A DNA stretch of 64,000 nt from Synechococcus sp. KORDI-100 (GCF_000737535.1 NZ_CP006269.1:868001-932000); one strand, 5' to 3'. Shown: positions 8,332-19,965, counted from the first letter of the stretch. The notes: generated from the letters alone by a model not told the origin. Program-made: numbers and translations.

Positions 8332-9258
8332 ATGACTGTTTCATCCACGTCTCCAGTTCGGCGGCGTCTGGCCCTTCTGTCTGCTCATCTCGTGGTTGCC
8401 TTGATTGCCCTTGTGGTGATCGGTGGTGCCACTCGCGTCATGGAGGCGGGTCTGGCATGTCCGGACTGGCCCCTCTGTTATGGCACCCTGCTGCCGGGAC
8501 GGCAGATGAATGTCCAGGTTTTCCTGGAGTGGTTTCACCGTTTGGATGCCTTCGTCGTTGGTGTTGCCTTGCTCGTGATGGCGACTGCTTCGGTTGTCTG
8601 GAGACGTCTCCTTCCCCAATGGCTCCCCTGGCTCTGCACGGGGCTGGTCTGTCTCGTCGCACTGCAGGGAGGTCTTGGAGCTCTGACCGTCCTGCAGTTG
8701 TTGCCATCCGGCATCGTGACGGCTCATTTGGCCCTGGCTCTCACCCTCGTCGTGCTGATGAGTGGACTGACTCAGCGGTTGCTTCAACCCTCCGCGGATG
8801 ACTCCCCCCTCTGGTGGCGTCTCTTCTCCGGTTTCGCCCTGGTTGGTGTTGTCAGTCAGAGCCTGCTGGGAGCACGGATGGCGACGTCCTGGGCCGCTCA
8901 GCGGTGCCTTTTCGACGGTGAAAACTGCCGCTGGTTGCTGTGGCATCGCTCGATGGCAACTCCTGTTGCATCTCTGGTGCTTCTGTTCGTGGTCACGGCA
9001 CTGATCGCTGGGGGTTGGAGTCGCCGTCAGTGGCCCTTTCTGCTCGGCCTGAGCCTGCTTGTCAGCGCCCAGGTGGCATTGGGTGTGTTGACCATGCGCC
9101 TGGGTCTGTCTCAGCCCGGCGTCACCGTCGCCCATCAATTGGTGGCTGCTCTGCTCGTCGCCCTGCTCGCCGCCCTGGTGGCCAGGCGTCCACAGACGTC
9201 AACTTCCCCTCTTCCCGTCGTCCTCGACGACACCCCCATGGAGCCTTGTCATGGCTAG
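8332..9258 (+). CDS. ctaA: heme A synthase (heme O monooxygenase)
   Basis: 308 residues with eight predicted transmembrane segments. The first half has [17 protein letters not shown] with the Cys43/Cys49 pair in the extracytoplasmic loop, followed by heme-ligand candidate His69 (EWFHRLDA) and a second His in VTAHLALAL. The second half repeats the pattern ([19 protein letters not shown]). CtaA oxidises the C8 methyl of heme O to give heme A for the oxidase encoded next door. Its end overlaps ctaB by 8 bases, so the two are co-translated. Confidence 0.96.
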   Translation: MTVSSTSPVRRRLALLSAHLVVALIALVVIGGATRVMEAGLACPDWPLCYGTLLPGRQMNVQVFLEWFHRLDAFVVGVALLVMATASVVWRRLLPQWLPWLCTGLVCLVALQGGLGALTVLQLLPSGIVTAHLALALTLVVLMSGLTQRLLQPSADDSPLWWRLFSGFALVGVVSQSLLGARMATSWAAQRCLFDGENCRWLLWHRSMATPVASLVLLFVVTALIAGGWSRRQWPFLLGLSLLVSAQVALGVLTMRLGLSQPGVTVAHQLVAALLVALLAALVARRPQTSTSPLPVVLDDTPMEPCHG

Positions 9259-10234
9259 TTCGGTCTCTGTTTCTGCCACGCCTACCCGTGAGGAGGTGGT
9301 TCCATCACGCAAGAGGGTCAAGCTCCCTCCCTGGCTTGAGGTGGCCAAGCCTCGTCTGATTCCCCTGTTGCTCGCCACAACGCTCGGGGGGATGGCGCTG
9401 ACGGAGGGATGGCCCCTGTCCTCTCCCCGTCTCGTCTGCACCTTGGGTGGTGGTGCGCTGGCTTCAGCTGCTGCCGGTGTCCTCAATTGCCTGTGGGAAC
9501 AGGATCTTGATGCCCGCATGGCGAGAACAAGCGGCCGGGCCCTGCCGTCGGGTCGTCTCTCGCCAACCAGTGCCTTCATCGGTGCGATCGCCTGCACGTT
9601 GACGGCGGCCATGCTGCTCGTCAGCGGGGTGAACTGTCTCGCCGCCGGACTCTCCCTGCTTGGTCTTTGCAGCTATGTCCTCCTGTACACAGCACTGCTC
9701 AAACCGCGCACGCCTCAGAACATCGTGATCGGTGGTGTTGCAGGAGCCATCCCCCCCCTGGTTGGCGCTGCTGCCGCCACGGGGCACATCGGCCTCGGTG
9801 GCTGGTGGCTCTTCGCTCTTGTGATGGTCTGGACCCCAGCCCACTTCTGGGCTCTGGCCCTGCTGCTTAAGGAGGATTATCGATCCGTCGGCATCCCGAT
9901 GCTTCCGGTCGTCAAGGGACCCGTCGTCACGGCACGGGCCATTCACCGGTATGGCTGGGCCACCGTCCTCCTCAGCGGTTTCGGCATCTGGGCCCTGCCT
10001 TCGGGGGGGATCTTCTACGGAATGATGTTGCTGCCGTTCAACGGACGCCTTCTGCAGATGGTGAATCGGTTGGGGTCAGATCCGGACAGCCTGCCCGGCG
10101 CCAAAGGTCTGTTTCGCTGGTCGATTCTTTACCTGTTCGGGATCTGTCTGTTGCTGGTGCTCAGTCGAACGTCCCAGGCCAGTCTTTTTGACCAGCAGGT
10201 CTGGTCGCTGGTGACCCAACTGCAGACCGGTTGA
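9251..10234 (+). CDS. ctaB: protoheme IX farnesyltransferase (heme O synthase)
   Basis: 327 residues. A hydrophilic N-terminus of about 27 residues precedes a UbiA-type membrane prenyltransferase. The first Asp-rich site is [18 protein letters not shown] and the second conserved loop is [13 protein letters not shown]. Between them are eight or nine hydrophobic helices. It attaches a farnesyl group to heme B, giving heme O for CtaA. The start overlaps ctaA by 8 bases. An ABC exporter follows after 51 bases. Confidence 0.97.
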   Translation: MASSVSVSATPTREEVVPSRKRVKLPPWLEVAKPRLIPLLLATTLGGMALTEGWPLSSPRLVCTLGGGALASAAAGVLNCLWEQDLDARMARTSGRALPSGRLSPTSAFIGAIACTLTAAMLLVSGVNCLAAGLSLLGLCSYVLLYTALLKPRTPQNIVIGGVAGAIPPLVGAAAATGHIGLGGWWLFALVMVWTPAHFWALALLLKEDYRSVGIPMLPVVKGPVVTARAIHRYGWATVLLSGFGIWALPSGGIFYGMMLLPFNGRLLQMVNRLGSDPDSLPGAKGLFRWSILYLFGICLLLVLSRTSQASLFDQQVWSLVTQLQTG

Positions 10235-10285
10235 GCCTTCTTAAAGTCGACTTCCCAGACAGAATTACCAGACGACAACATCGCA

Positions 10286-11299
10286 ATGGCGTTGATTGAA
10301 CTGCGTCAGATCCACAAGTCCTATGGCGCTGTCGTCGCTCTTCGGGATCTCTCTCTGAAGGTTCCTGAGGGTTGTCTGTTCGGTCTGCTCGGCCCCAACG
10401 GGGCCGGTAAGACAACAATGCTCAGAATCCTGGCCACCCTTCTGGCACCCGACAGCGGAAAGGTTCTGGTAGCTGGTGTCGATGCCCTTGAGCAGCCGAG
10501 AGCTGTCAGACAGATGCTTGGCTACGTGGCTCAGGAGGTGGCGATCGACAAGATTCTCACCGGTCGAGAGCTGCTCCAACTTCAAGGCGATCTTCACCAC
10601 CTGAGGTCAATCGATCGCGATTCCCGCATCGTTGATCTCATCGACCGCCTTGGGATGGGTGACTGGATCGATCGTCGTTGTGGCACCTATTCCGGAGGCA
10701 TGCGCAGGCGTTTGGATCTGGCAGCCGGACTTCTGCATCAACCCAAACTGCTCGTTCTTGATGAGCCCACTGTCGGGCTGGATATCGAGAGTCGGACTGC
10801 CATCTGGGAGCTGCTTCAACGACTGGTCTCAGAAGGCACCAGTGTGCTGCTGAGCAGTCATTACCTCGAGGAGGTTGAGGCCCTTGCCGATCGCATGGCC
10901 ATCATTGATGACGGCTGCGTGATCGCCGAGGGTGCGCCCGATGAGCTCAAACGGCGCCTCGGGGGTGACCGTGTCACCTTGCGGGTCCGGGAGTTCAGCA
11001 ACCAGGAGGAGGCTTTCCTGGTTCGGGACCTGCTCGAGCAGGTCGACGGGGTTCGTCAGGTTGTGATCAATCGTGCCCAGGGCTACTCCCTCAATCTTGT
11101 GATCGAGGACGACCCTGTCATCGCCCGTCTGCGTGATCGTCTGGCGCACGAAGGCCTCTCTGTGTTCGCTCTCGCACAGAGCCGGCCAAGCCTTGATGAT
11201 GTGTACCTGCAGGCCACGGGCCGCACGCTAATGGATGCGGAACTCGCCACTGCAGGACAGCGCGACGTCAAGCAGGAACGGCGCCAGTCGATGCGTTGA
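10286..11299 (+). CDS. ABC-2 type exporter ATP-binding protein (DrrA-like)
   Basis: 337 residues. Walker A GPNGAGKTT at residues 36-44, signature YSGGMRRRLDLA near 136-147, Walker B LLVLDEPTVGLD near 156-167, and an H-loop in LLSSHYLEEVEALADR. A C-terminal domain of about 100 residues follows, as in daunorubicin-resistance-type ATPases. The permease partner starts 41 bases downstream. The substrate is unknown. Placement behind ctaAB raises a link to heme or redox metabolism, but this is inference from position only. Confidence 0.93.
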   Translation: MALIELRQIHKSYGAVVALRDLSLKVPEGCLFGLLGPNGAGKTTMLRILATLLAPDSGKVLVAGVDALEQPRAVRQMLGYVAQEVAIDKILTGRELLQLQGDLHHLRSIDRDSRIVDLIDRLGMGDWIDRRCGTYSGGMRRRLDLAAGLLHQPKLLVLDEPTVGLDIESRTAIWELLQRLVSEGTSVLLSSHYLEEVEALADRMAIIDDGCVIAEGAPDELKRRLGGDRVTLRVREFSNQEEAFLVRDLLEQVDGVRQVVINRAQGYSLNLVIEDDPVIARLRDRLAHEGLSVFALAQSRPSLDDVYLQATGRTLMDAELATAGQRDVKQERRQSMR

Positions 11300-11340
11300 A
11301 CATGTTTGTTGCCCACCTTCCAACCCGTGCTGCCTGATCG

Positions 11341-12195
11341 ATGACCACGCCGAGCCTTCAAGCCCCAGTCGCTCCCAAGGCACCCAGTGCCCTCTCGGAA
11401 CTCAGTCAGGAAACCCTGGCCCTGACCCGACGTCTGTTCCTGCAGCTTGCTCGCCGACCGTCCACCCTGGTGGCAGGAATCCTGCAGCCATTGATCTGGC
11501 TGATTCTGTTCAGCGCATTGTTTGCGAAGGCTCCGGACGGCCTGTTGCCAGGCGGATTGAGTTACGGCCGTTTCCTCGGCGCCGGAGTGATCGTGTTCAC
11601 GGCATTCAGCGGTGCTCTCAATGCCGGGCTGCCGGTGATGTTCGACCGTGAATTTGGATTCCTCAACCGGTTGCTGGTGGCGCCACTTCGAAGTCGCAGT
11701 TCGATCGTGCTGGCCTCAGTGATCTACATCACGGTGATCAGCCTGCTGCAGAGTCTGGCGATCATGGGAACGGCAGCTATTCTCGGTTACGGCTGGCCAG
11801 GGACAGGAGGTCTCGCTCTCGTGGTCTTCAGCCTGTTGTTGCTGGTGTTCGCTGTCACTGCCTTGAGCCTCGGGCTGGCCTTTGCCCTGCCGGGTCATAT
11901 CGAGCTCATCGCTGTCATTTTCGTGGCCAACCTGCCGTTGCTGTTCGCCAGCACGGCCCTGGCACCCCTGTCCTTCATGCCGTCCTGGTTGGGCTGGCTT
12001 GCATCACTGAATCCACTTACCTTCGCGATAGAACCCATCCGGGCTGCTTACAGCGGTCCAGTTGATCTCTCGTCAGTCCTGCTGGAGGCTCCTTACGGAC
12101 AGCTCACCGGTTTTCACTGTCTGACGGTCCTGATGGTGCTCACAGTCGGATTGTTTCTCCTGATCCGTCCTCTGCTCAACCGAAAGCTCTCCTGA
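11341..12195 (+). CDS. ABC-2 type transporter permease
   Basis: 284 residues with six hydrophobic segments, an N-terminal cytoplasmic stretch of about 30 residues, and the ABC-2 signature region (LNRLLVAPLRSRSSIVLASV; FASTALAPLSFMPSWLGWLA; LNPLTFAIEPIRAAY). It is the membrane partner of the ATPase immediately upstream and should form a homodimeric exporter with it. The hypothetical gene that follows starts 4 bases after its stop. Confidence 0.93.
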   Translation: MTTPSLQAPVAPKAPSALSELSQETLALTRRLFLQLARRPSTLVAGILQPLIWLILFSALFAKAPDGLLPGGLSYGRFLGAGVIVFTAFSGALNAGLPVMFDREFGFLNRLLVAPLRSRSSIVLASVIYITVISLLQSLAIMGTAAILGYGWPGTGGLALVVFSLLLLVFAVTALSLGLAFALPGHIELIAVIFVANLPLLFASTALAPLSFMPSWLGWLASLNPLTFAIEPIRAAYSGPVDLSSVLLEAPYGQLTGFHCLTVLMVLTVGLFLLIRPLLNRKLS

Positions 12196-12199
12196 ATCC

Positions 12200-12889
12200 G
12201 TGCCGACTTCCCCGTTTCAGCAACCCTCGTCTCGACGGAATGCTCTCGCCAGCTTGATTGAGGAGGCTGATCGGCACGGCGATGCTCGGCGATTGCTCCT
12301 CTTGCGGAGTCAGTGGGCCCATCGCTACGGGGTCGACTCGATGCCAGTTCTCTCAGTGCCAACGCCATTGATGGCAGACGAGCCGATCGCGGAGGTGGAC
12401 ACCGCGGAGACGGAGACTGCGGATGTGGGGACAGTGGATGTGGGGACAGTTGATCTGGAGATCACGGAGGTGGCGACCGCGGATGTTGCGACTGAGGAGG
12501 CTCTGAGCGATGACCTGCCCGTGAGCGATCAGCCCGCGATTGATGAGCCTCAGATTGAACAGCCCGAGTTTGAACAGCCCGAGAACGAAACGTCTGGGCT
12601 TGATCATCTCAAGCTCGATGCTCTGGAGCATGATCAGCTCAAGTTGGAGGATCCCAGTGCGACAGAGCCCGTGCTGGACGAGTCAACGCTTGAAGAGGGA
12701 GAGCTCGAACGGTCCATGGATGATTCATCTGCAGCCGATCCATCGCCCGAGCCCATGTCGTCGCGGCCCTTTGAACCGGTTCGTTCGATCCCTGCTGCGG
12801 TTTCCATCCCAGCTCCACCGATCAGCACGCCCCGCTCGCTGCGTCGCTGGCTTCCCGGCGCTGACGACCAGCTTCCCAAAGCATCCTGA
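12200..12889 (+). CDS. acidic low-complexity protein of unknown function
   Basis: 229 residues starting at GTG, 4 bases after the ABC permease stop. The first about 50 residues look folded and basic (RRNALASLIEEADRHGDARR, LLLLRSQWAHRYG). The middle is acidic and repetitive, built from short ExxTAD/VGTVDL units and then DEPQIEQPEFEQPEN-like units. The C-terminus is Pro/Ser-rich and ends SLRRWLPGADDQLPKAS. No signal peptide or membrane helix is seen. The spacing suggests co-transcription with the exporter. Not recognised as a named family. Confidence 0.75.
   Translation: MPTSPFQQPSSRRNALASLIEEADRHGDARRLLLLRSQWAHRYGVDSMPVLSVPTPLMADEPIAEVDTAETETADVGTVDVGTVDLEITEVATADVATEEALSDDLPVSDQPAIDEPQIEQPEFEQPENETSGLDHLKLDALEHDQLKLEDPSATEPVLDESTLEEGELERSMDDSSAADPSPEPMSSRPFEPVRSIPAAVSIPAPPISTPRSLRRWLPGADDQLPKAS
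12421..12450 (+). repeat. 15-bp direct repeat, two copies, inside the acidic protein gene
   Basis: Two identical 15-base units (ggatgtggggacagt) lie back to back, encoding repeated DVGTV. Being a multiple of three, the repeat can expand or contract without breaking the frame. Confidence 0.85.
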
Positions 12890-12895
12890 TCCACG

Positions 12896-13585
12896 ATGCT
12901 GATGACAGCCGAAGACCTGGATGGAGGACTGATCGTCTCCGTTCAAGCACCTCCAGGTTCACCAATGCGCGACCCCGAGGTCATCGCAGCGATGGCCGAG
13001 GCGTCCTTGCGCAATGGTGCTGTGGGTGTTCGTCTTGAGAGTCCGGAACACATCGGAGCTGTGCGCCGGCGCTGCCCAGACGCTTTGATCATCGGACTGT
13101 GGAAGCGAACCTTCCCCGACAGCTCGGTGTACATCACGCCGGGCTGGCGCGAGATTCAAGCAGTCTGGTCCGCTGGTGCCGACGTGGTAGCCGTTGATGC
13201 GACGTCCCGTTTCCGGCCGGATGGCCAACGTCTCGAGGATCTGATTCAGCGATGCCGCGACGAATTGCGGGCTCCGCTGATGGCCGATGTCGATTCCGTC
13301 GAGAACGGTTTGCAGGCTGCTGAACTGGGTTGCGAGTGGGTTGGAACCACGCTGTTCGGCTACACGGAAGAGACGTCAGATTGCAGTCCGCCGGGACTCA
13401 CCCTGCTTCCGAGTTTTCGTCAAAAGCTGAAGCCATCCGTCCGTCTGATCTGTGAAGGCGGTATCGCAACGCCGCAGGCTGCCCGCTCCGCCCTTGAGGC
13501 CGGAGCGGACAACGTTGTCGTCGGAACGGCGATCACCGGAGTGGATCTGCAGGTGGCCGCCTATTGCCAGGGCATGGCTTGCTGA
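12896..13585 (+). CDS. nanE: putative N-acylglucosamine-6-phosphate 2-epimerase
   Basis: 229 residues forming a TIM barrel of the NanE family. Visible hallmarks are GAVGVRLESPEHI, IIGLWKRTFPDSSVYITP, AGADVVAVDAT, PLMADVDSVENGLQAAELG, CEWVGTTLFGYT and the phosphate-binding end ICEGGIATPQAARSALEAGADNVVVGTAIT. The enzyme interconverts ManNAc-6-P and GlcNAc-6-P. No other sialic-acid catabolism gene is nearby, so its role may be amino-sugar recycling. It ends exactly where the convergent groEL ends, with no spacer. Confidence 0.92.
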   Translation: MLMTAEDLDGGLIVSVQAPPGSPMRDPEVIAAMAEASLRNGAVGVRLESPEHIGAVRRRCPDALIIGLWKRTFPDSSVYITPGWREIQAVWSAGADVVAVDATSRFRPDGQRLEDLIQRCRDELRAPLMADVDSVENGLQAAELGCEWVGTTLFGYTEETSDCSPPGLTLLPSFRQKLKPSVRLICEGGIATPQAARSALEAGADNVVVGTAITGVDLQVAAYCQGMAC

Positions 13586-15427
<1,842 letters not shown>

Positions 15428-15440
15428 TTAACGTCGAGGC

Positions 15441-15617
15441 ATGGCCGACTCCGGTGCGCTGTTTTTTGTTCTGATGGCTGGCCTCGCCGCATCGATGGCG
15501 CTCGTCTATGTCCCCCTCAGGATTTTTCTGACGGCAACGGCACGAAGCCGAAGGTTGAGGTTGCTGCAGCGCATCCGCCGTCTTCGCGATGAGTTGGCGC
15601 AGCCGCTTGAGCTGTAG
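15441..15617 (+). CDS. small membrane protein of 58 residues
   Basis: ATG at 15441 to TAG at 15615-15617. The product has one N-terminal transmembrane helix (about residues 6-32, ALFFVLMAGLAASMALVYV) followed by a strongly basic segment (TARSRRLRLLQRIRRLRDEL) predicted to be an amphipathic cytosolic helix. It sits between divergent groEL and convergent fabG, 3 bases from the fabG stop. It is conserved-looking but of unknown function, and short enough to be missed by length cut-offs. Confidence 0.65.
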   Translation: MADSGALFFVLMAGLAASMALVYVPLRIFLTATARSRRLRLLQRIRRLRDELAQPLEL

Positions 15618-15620
15618 TGC

Positions 15621-16373
15621 TCAGGCCATCACCATTCCGCCATCGACCTGCAGCACCTGTCCAGTGATGTAGGCCGCGGCTGGATCGGCGGCCAGAAAAC
15701 GCACGGCTCCAGCAACCTGCTCCTGCGTCCCGAAGGTTCCCAGGGGGATGTCACGAAGAATGGCGTCGGCATCCAGACCTTTGGTCATATCGGTGGCGAT
15801 GAAACCGGGGGCCACCGCATTCACCGTGATGCCGCGGCTGGCCAGTTCCTTGGCCGTGCTGCGGGTCAGTCCAACAACCCCCGCCTTGGCCGCTGCGTAG
15901 TTCGCTTGGCCGGCATTCCCCATCAGGCCCACCACCGATGTGATGTTGATGATTCGACCACTTTTCTGCTTGAGCATCGGACGTGCGACGGCACGACTGC
16001 ACAGGAACACCCCTGTGAGGTTGAGATCAATCACCGCCTGCCAGTCGCTGGTTTTCATGCGCATCAGCAGGCCGTCCCGCGTGATCCCGGCGTTGTTCAC
16101 GAGAACATCCAGTCGACCGCTGCGCTCCAGCACGGTTTTGAACAGGGTTTCCACGTCGTCTTCGAGCGACACATTCGCCTGCAGCGCGTAGGCCTTGCCG
16201 CCTCCCTCCCTGATCAGGCCGACGACCTCTTCAGCGGCTCCTGCGGAACTGGAATAGTTCACCACCACTTCAGCCCCTGCGTCTGCCAACGCAAGCGCGA
16301 CGGCGCGGCCGATGCCCCGTCCGCCTCCCGTCACCAGTGCGGTCTGACCGGCGATCGAAGCAGGGGTGGTCAT
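15621..16373 (-). CDS. fabG: 3-oxoacyl-[acyl-carrier-protein] reductase
   Basis: 250 residues. NADPH-binding TGGGRGIG at residues 15-22, NNAG at 93-96, catalytic Ser146 (ITSVVG), Tyr159 and Lys163 (NYAAAKAG), and the C-terminal YITGQVLQVDGGMVMA typical of FabG. It performs the first reduction of fatty-acid elongation. The K+ channel gene lies 57 bases upstream on the same strand. Confidence 0.96.
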   Translation of the reverse strand: MTTPASIAGQTALVTGGGRGIGRAVALALADAGAEVVVNYSSSAGAAEEVVGLIREGGGKAYALQANVSLEDDVETLFKTVLERSGRLDVLVNNAGITRDGLLMRMKTSDWQAVIDLNLTGVFLCSRAVARPMLKQKSGRIINITSVVGLMGNAGQANYAAAKAGVVGLTRSTAKELASRGITVNAVAPGFIATDMTKGLDADAILRDIPLGTFGTQEQVAGAVRFLAADPAAAYITGQVLQVDGGMVMA

Positions 16374-16430
16374 GAAGAGCTTTGAGCTCGCAGGATCGTA
16401 GGGATCCGCAGTTCCATCCTCAAAGAGCGT

Positions 16431-17498
16431 TCATGCAGGCATGTTGTCGACGGTGATCACCGCCTCACCCAGCAGGCCCTGAAAGACGGCGAGTTGCTCC
16501 TTGCTTCCCAGCACAATCAGCAGTTGTCCTGGACCGAGCTGCACATCGCTGCTGGGATTGGCGATCAAACGTTCACCATCCCGAATCGCAAGAACCATGG
16601 CGCCACTGCGGCTTCCCAGTTCCAGTTCCTGAAGCGATCGGTGATGAACGGTCGTCAGCTGCCGTGGATCGCTGCTGAGCTGAAATTCCTCGATTTCATA
16701 GTCGGATCCCGCCAGGAGTTCCATGAAATTGACCGCCAGCGGACGCAGCGCCGATGCGGCCATCACACGGCCGCCGGCCACGTAGGGGCTGACCACAACG
16801 CTGGCACCGGCCAATCTCAGCTTGGATGATGCTTCGGCACTGTTGGCTCGGGCGATCAGCCGGCAGTCAGGTCGCAGATCCCTGGCACTCAGAATCACAT
16901 AGAGATTGGAGGCATCCCCGGGCAGTGCCGCAACGAGGCTCCGGCACTGCTCCAGACCCGCATCAAGCAGGGTGTCGTCCATGGTGGCGTCGGCATGCAC
17001 CACGTTCAAACCTCTGGTTTCCGCCACATCACGACGGTCTGGATCGGTTTCGATCACGACCAGTGGAATCGCCTCCTTCTGAAGCTGTGCTGCGATCTCC
17101 TGGCCCATGCGGCCATATCCGCAAAGGATGACGTGATCACGCATGCGCATCAGCGTTCGCTGGAAACGGAGTTCCCTCAGACGCCTGAAGTATCCCGATT
17201 CTGTCAGCCCCAGAACGCGTTGGATCGATAACTGCACCACCAGCAGTCCTCCAATCACGATCAGGACCGTGACCAGCCGTCCCTGCGGCGAGAGCGGTTC
17301 GATCTCGCCATAACCGATGGTGCTGATTGTGATCAGCACCATCCAGAGGCAGTCCCCCCAGTCCCATCCTTCCGTGATGCGGTATCCTGCTGCGCCGGCG
17401 ACGATCACGGCGGTCATGGCGGCAAAGGGTCCGCGCCACGGCGCTGTCAGGGTCTGGAGATGTCGCCTCGCCTGATTCTTTCGCCATGGCCGCGACAT
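16431..17498 (-). CDS. potassium channel with RCK (TrkA-N/TrkA-C) domains
   Basis: 355 residues. Two transmembrane helices flank a pore loop with the selectivity filter TIGYG at residues 60-64. A Rossmann RCK domain begins at about 121 (HVILCGYGRMGQEIA), and a TrkA-C domain closes the protein (about 265-350, ending LGPGQLLIVLGSKEQL). This is the MthK-like architecture for ligand-gated K+ flux. It starts 8 bases after the GT9 gene ends, so the pair is probably co-transcribed. Confidence 0.94.
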   Translation of the reverse strand: MSRPWRKNQARRHLQTLTAPWRGPFAAMTAVIVAGAAGYRITEGWDWGDCLWMVLITISTIGYGEIEPLSPQGRLVTVLIVIGGLLVVQLSIQRVLGLTESGYFRRLRELRFQRTLMRMRDHVILCGYGRMGQEIAAQLQKEAIPLVVIETDPDRRDVAETRGLNVVHADATMDDTLLDAGLEQCRSLVAALPGDASNLYVILSARDLRPDCRLIARANSAEASSKLRLAGASVVVSPYVAGGRVMAASALRPLAVNFMELLAGSDYEIEEFQLSSDPRQLTTVHHRSLQELELGSRSGAMVLAIRDGERLIANPSSDVQLGPGQLLIVLGSKEQLAVFQGLLGEAVITVDNMPA

Positions 17499-17506
17499 CG
17501 TTGGAC

Positions 17507-18340
17507 TCAGAAGCCGAGGGCTTTGAGCACCTCATCCTCTTGAAGCGTCGTCAGCTCTGAAGCAGTTCCGAGGCAGCGCAAGTCGCTCCTTTCAGGCAGC
17601 AGGCCTGGTTCGGCACCGAGAGCGACAAGGGGGGTGCCGCTGAACACCGTCAAAATCTGGGTAATCGGACAACTGGTCAGCACGACATCCGCACAGGCCA
17701 CGGCAGCGGCTCTGCGGATCAGGGGCAGACCCGCCGGGAGTCGGTCGCAGCGCAGGGTGGCGAGGCGCGTTTGGATGGCGCTCGGCAGTTCGATCCAGTG
17801 TTCCTCCGGCCAATCGGTGGCGCCTCCCTGGGGAGCCATCAGCAGCAATGGACCATCTCCTTCGGGATGGTCTGAGCGAACCTGATCGAGCACCGGCTGC
17901 GGAAGGGTGAGTCGGAAAGCATCTGCATCAAGGGACACCCCAAGCGGCTCCAGCCAGGGGGCCAGGCGTTGGGCCGACCAGCCAGGTCCATCGACGACGC
18001 GCTCGGTGGAGGAGAAACCCGTGCGTCCGATCCTGGTCATGATGCGGCTCATCGAGAGCATCAGGTTCACCTGGCGTCCTTCGACGAAATTCAGGCAGAT
18101 CTGGAAATCGGGTTCTCGGATCGATCCAAGCAGATTGGCCCAGTCGGCCAGGGCTGGATCGTTGTCAAAGTCGATCGGGATCAGTTTGTCCAGGGCTGGA
18201 AGCAGCATCCAGGCTTCCCGGCAGGCCGGGGAACAGGCCACCTGGAGGCTGGCTCCCAGCGTGCGGCAGAGGCTCGCGAGGGCCGGCATGCGAACCAATT
18301 GATCCGATAGCGGCCCCGGGCTGAGGGCAAGAACTCGCAT
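17507..18340 (-). CDS. glycosyltransferase family 9 (heptosyltransferase-like) protein
   Basis: 277 residues from the ATG at 18338-18340 ([21 protein letters not shown]); a frame extension to 18472 would overlap ispD and lacks family similarity. GT9 features are the N-terminal [18 protein letters not shown] and a C-terminal nucleotide-sugar site region ([47 protein letters not shown]). GT9 enzymes transfer heptose or other sugars onto lipopolysaccharide. Most marine Synechococcus lack heptose LPS, so the sugar is uncertain. Divergent from ispD. Confidence 0.8.
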   Translation of the reverse strand: MRVLALSPGPLSDQLVRMPALASLCRTLGASLQVACSPACREAWMLLPALDKLIPIDFDNDPALADWANLLGSIREPDFQICLNFVEGRQVNLMLSMSRIMTRIGRTGFSSTERVVDGPGWSAQRLAPWLEPLGVSLDADAFRLTLPQPVLDQVRSDHPEGDGPLLLMAPQGGATDWPEEHWIELPSAIQTRLATLRCDRLPAGLPLIRRAAAVACADVVLTSCPITQILTVFSGTPLVALGAEPGLLPERSDLRCLGTASELTTLQEDEVLKALGF

Positions 18341-18402
18341 CAGACCGCCCCCCGAAAGCGTTTCAACTGATTTTATGGAGGTCGTATCCCCCTGCCTGCG
18401 GC

Positions 18403-18407
18403 AGGAG
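18403..18407 (+). promoter_or_regulatory. Shine-Dalgarno AGGAG deciding the ispD start
   Basis: AGGAG lies 6 bases before the GTG at 18414, where the conserved protein ([14 protein letters not shown]) begins. The upstream in-frame ATG at 18375 has no comparable site, so GTG is preferred. Confidence 0.7.
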
Positions 18408-18413
18408 TCGCTT

Positions 18414-19094
18414 GTGCATCTGTTGATCGCCGCCGCCGGCAGCGGTCGGCGTATGGGAGCGGATCGCAACAAATTGCTGCTGCCGCTTGCCGGCCGTCCG
18501 CTGATCGCCTGGACACTTGAGGCGGCGCTGAGGGCAGAGCGGATCTCCTGGATCGGACTGGTCGGGCAGGAGGTGGATCGCCCCGCGATTCTCTCGCTGG
18601 TCGAGAACGCCCAGAAAACCGTCGTGTGGATTCAGGGAGGTGACACCCGCCAGGAATCCGTGCTGCGTGGTCTCGATGCTCTGCCTCCGCAGGCCAACCA
18701 CGTTCTGATCCATGACGGAGCTCGTTGTCTGGCGGAGCCTGATCTGTTCGATCGCTGTGCCGCAGCCCTCGAGCAGGGTGCTGCCCTCATTGCGGCCACA
18801 CCCGTCACCGACACGATCAAGAGGGTGGATGCTGATGGCCTGATCGTGGAGACCCCGCTGCGATCTGAGCTGTGGGCCGCTCAGACGCCCCAGGGCTTTG
18901 TGGTCAACCAACTCCGCCAGGGCCATGCCGAGGCCCTGAACCAGGGTTGGAGTGTCACCGACGATGCTTCGCTTTACGAACGACTCGGCTGGCCGGTCCG
19001 CGTGCTCGATGCGGGGCCTTCCAACATCAAAGTGACGACGCCATTCGATCTCACCGTTGCCGAAGCCGTGCTGGCTCTCAGGCGACCAGGCTGA
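18414..19094 (+). CDS. ispD: 2-C-methyl-D-erythritol 4-phosphate cytidylyltransferase
   Basis: 226 residues from GTG. CTP-binding [15 protein letters not shown] at the N-terminus, [16 protein letters not shown] in the middle, TPQGF and the C-terminal [12 protein letters not shown]...NIKVTTPFD. IspD makes CDP-methylerythritol in the MEP isoprenoid pathway, feeding chlorophyll phytyl, carotenoid and quinone tails. Its 3' end overlaps the convergent LD-carboxypeptidase gene by 17 bases. Confidence 0.96.
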   Translation: MHLLIAAAGSGRRMGADRNKLLLPLAGRPLIAWTLEAALRAERISWIGLVGQEVDRPAILSLVENAQKTVVWIQGGDTRQESVLRGLDALPPQANHVLIHDGARCLAEPDLFDRCAAALEQGAALIAATPVTDTIKRVDADGLIVETPLRSELWAAQTPQGFVVNQLRQGHAEALNQGWSVTDDASLYERLGWPVRVLDAGPSNIKVTTPFDLTVAEAVLALRRPG

Positions 19095-19965
19095 GTTGGC
19101 CCGTGTCTCCGTCGAGGCGCGCCAGCCGTCCCATCGGCAGGGCTGCATTGCCGGCGCCATGGCCAATGGGCAGGTTCAGGACCCTTGGGATGCCCAGGTC
19201 GTCGGTGCGTTCCTTCAACACCTGATCAAGGCTAAAACACCAGTTCTGCGGACGGTCCTCGTCACAGCAATCCAGGAATTGTCCGAAACCGATTCCGGCC
19301 AGACCCTTCAGGGCTCCACAGAGTCGCCAGTGCGTGAGCATGCGATCGATGCGATAGGGAGCTTCACCAACGTCTTCCAGGATGAGAAGTGCTCCCTTGA
19401 GATCGGGAACGTGGCCGGATCCCAGGAGATGGGTGGCCACAGTCAGATTGGCAACCACCAGAGGACCGGTTGACTGGCCTCCGCCGAGCCCGACTCCGTT
19501 GAGGTCACTGACGGGTTCGCCGAACAGGAGTTGACGCAGACGTTCCTGGCTCCAATCCGGTTCCGCTGCCAGGGTCGTGAGCAGAGGTCCATGGATGCCT
19601 CCGTCATACCCGGCGGCAAGACGGCTCCAGAGCAGAGCCGTGACATCGGAGAAACCAAGCAGCCAACCTGGCCGCCAGGGAAGATCCGACTCCAGCAGGC
19701 GAGCTGCTCCCCAGCCACCCCTGGCACAGGCGAAAAGCGCTGCCGATTCCGGTGTCAGAAGATCGCTGCGGCGGTCAGCATCGCTGCCGGCCAGGTAGCC
19801 CCAGTGTCGTCCAACGACGTCGGAACCCAGGCAGATCAACCCCCAGCTCTCCAGCACAGCCAGCCCCTGCAGCAGACGTTCGTTGTCGGGGATGGCGGAG
19901 CTGGCTGCCACGGTGGCCACGGTGGCGCCTTTGGTCAGCGCTGGGGCTGGGATCAGCGGCTTCAT
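19078..19965 (-). CDS. ldcA: LD-carboxypeptidase (peptidase family S66)
   Basis: 295 residues. Nucleophile Ser106 in [11 protein letters not shown], charge-relay Glu in [18 protein letters not shown], and catalytic His in [15 protein letters not shown] complete the S66 triad. It removes the terminal D-Ala from murein tetrapeptides during peptidoglycan recycling. The plus-strand ispD overlaps its end. The upstream prenyltransferase stop overlaps its start by one base, so the two are co-transcribed. Confidence 0.93.
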   Translation of the reverse strand: MKPLIPAPALTKGATVATVAASSAIPDNERLLQGLAVLESWGLICLGSDVVGRHWGYLAGSDADRRSDLLTPESAALFACARGGWGAARLLESDLPWRPGWLLGFSDVTALLWSRLAAGYDGGIHGPLLTTLAAEPDWSQERLRQLLFGEPVSDLNGVGLGGGQSTGPLVVANLTVATHLLGSGHVPDLKGALLILEDVGEAPYRIDRMLTHWRLCGALKGLAGIGFGQFLDCCDEDRPQNWCFSLDQVLKERTDDLGIPRVLNLPIGHGAGNAALPMGRLARLDGDTGQLSLVA

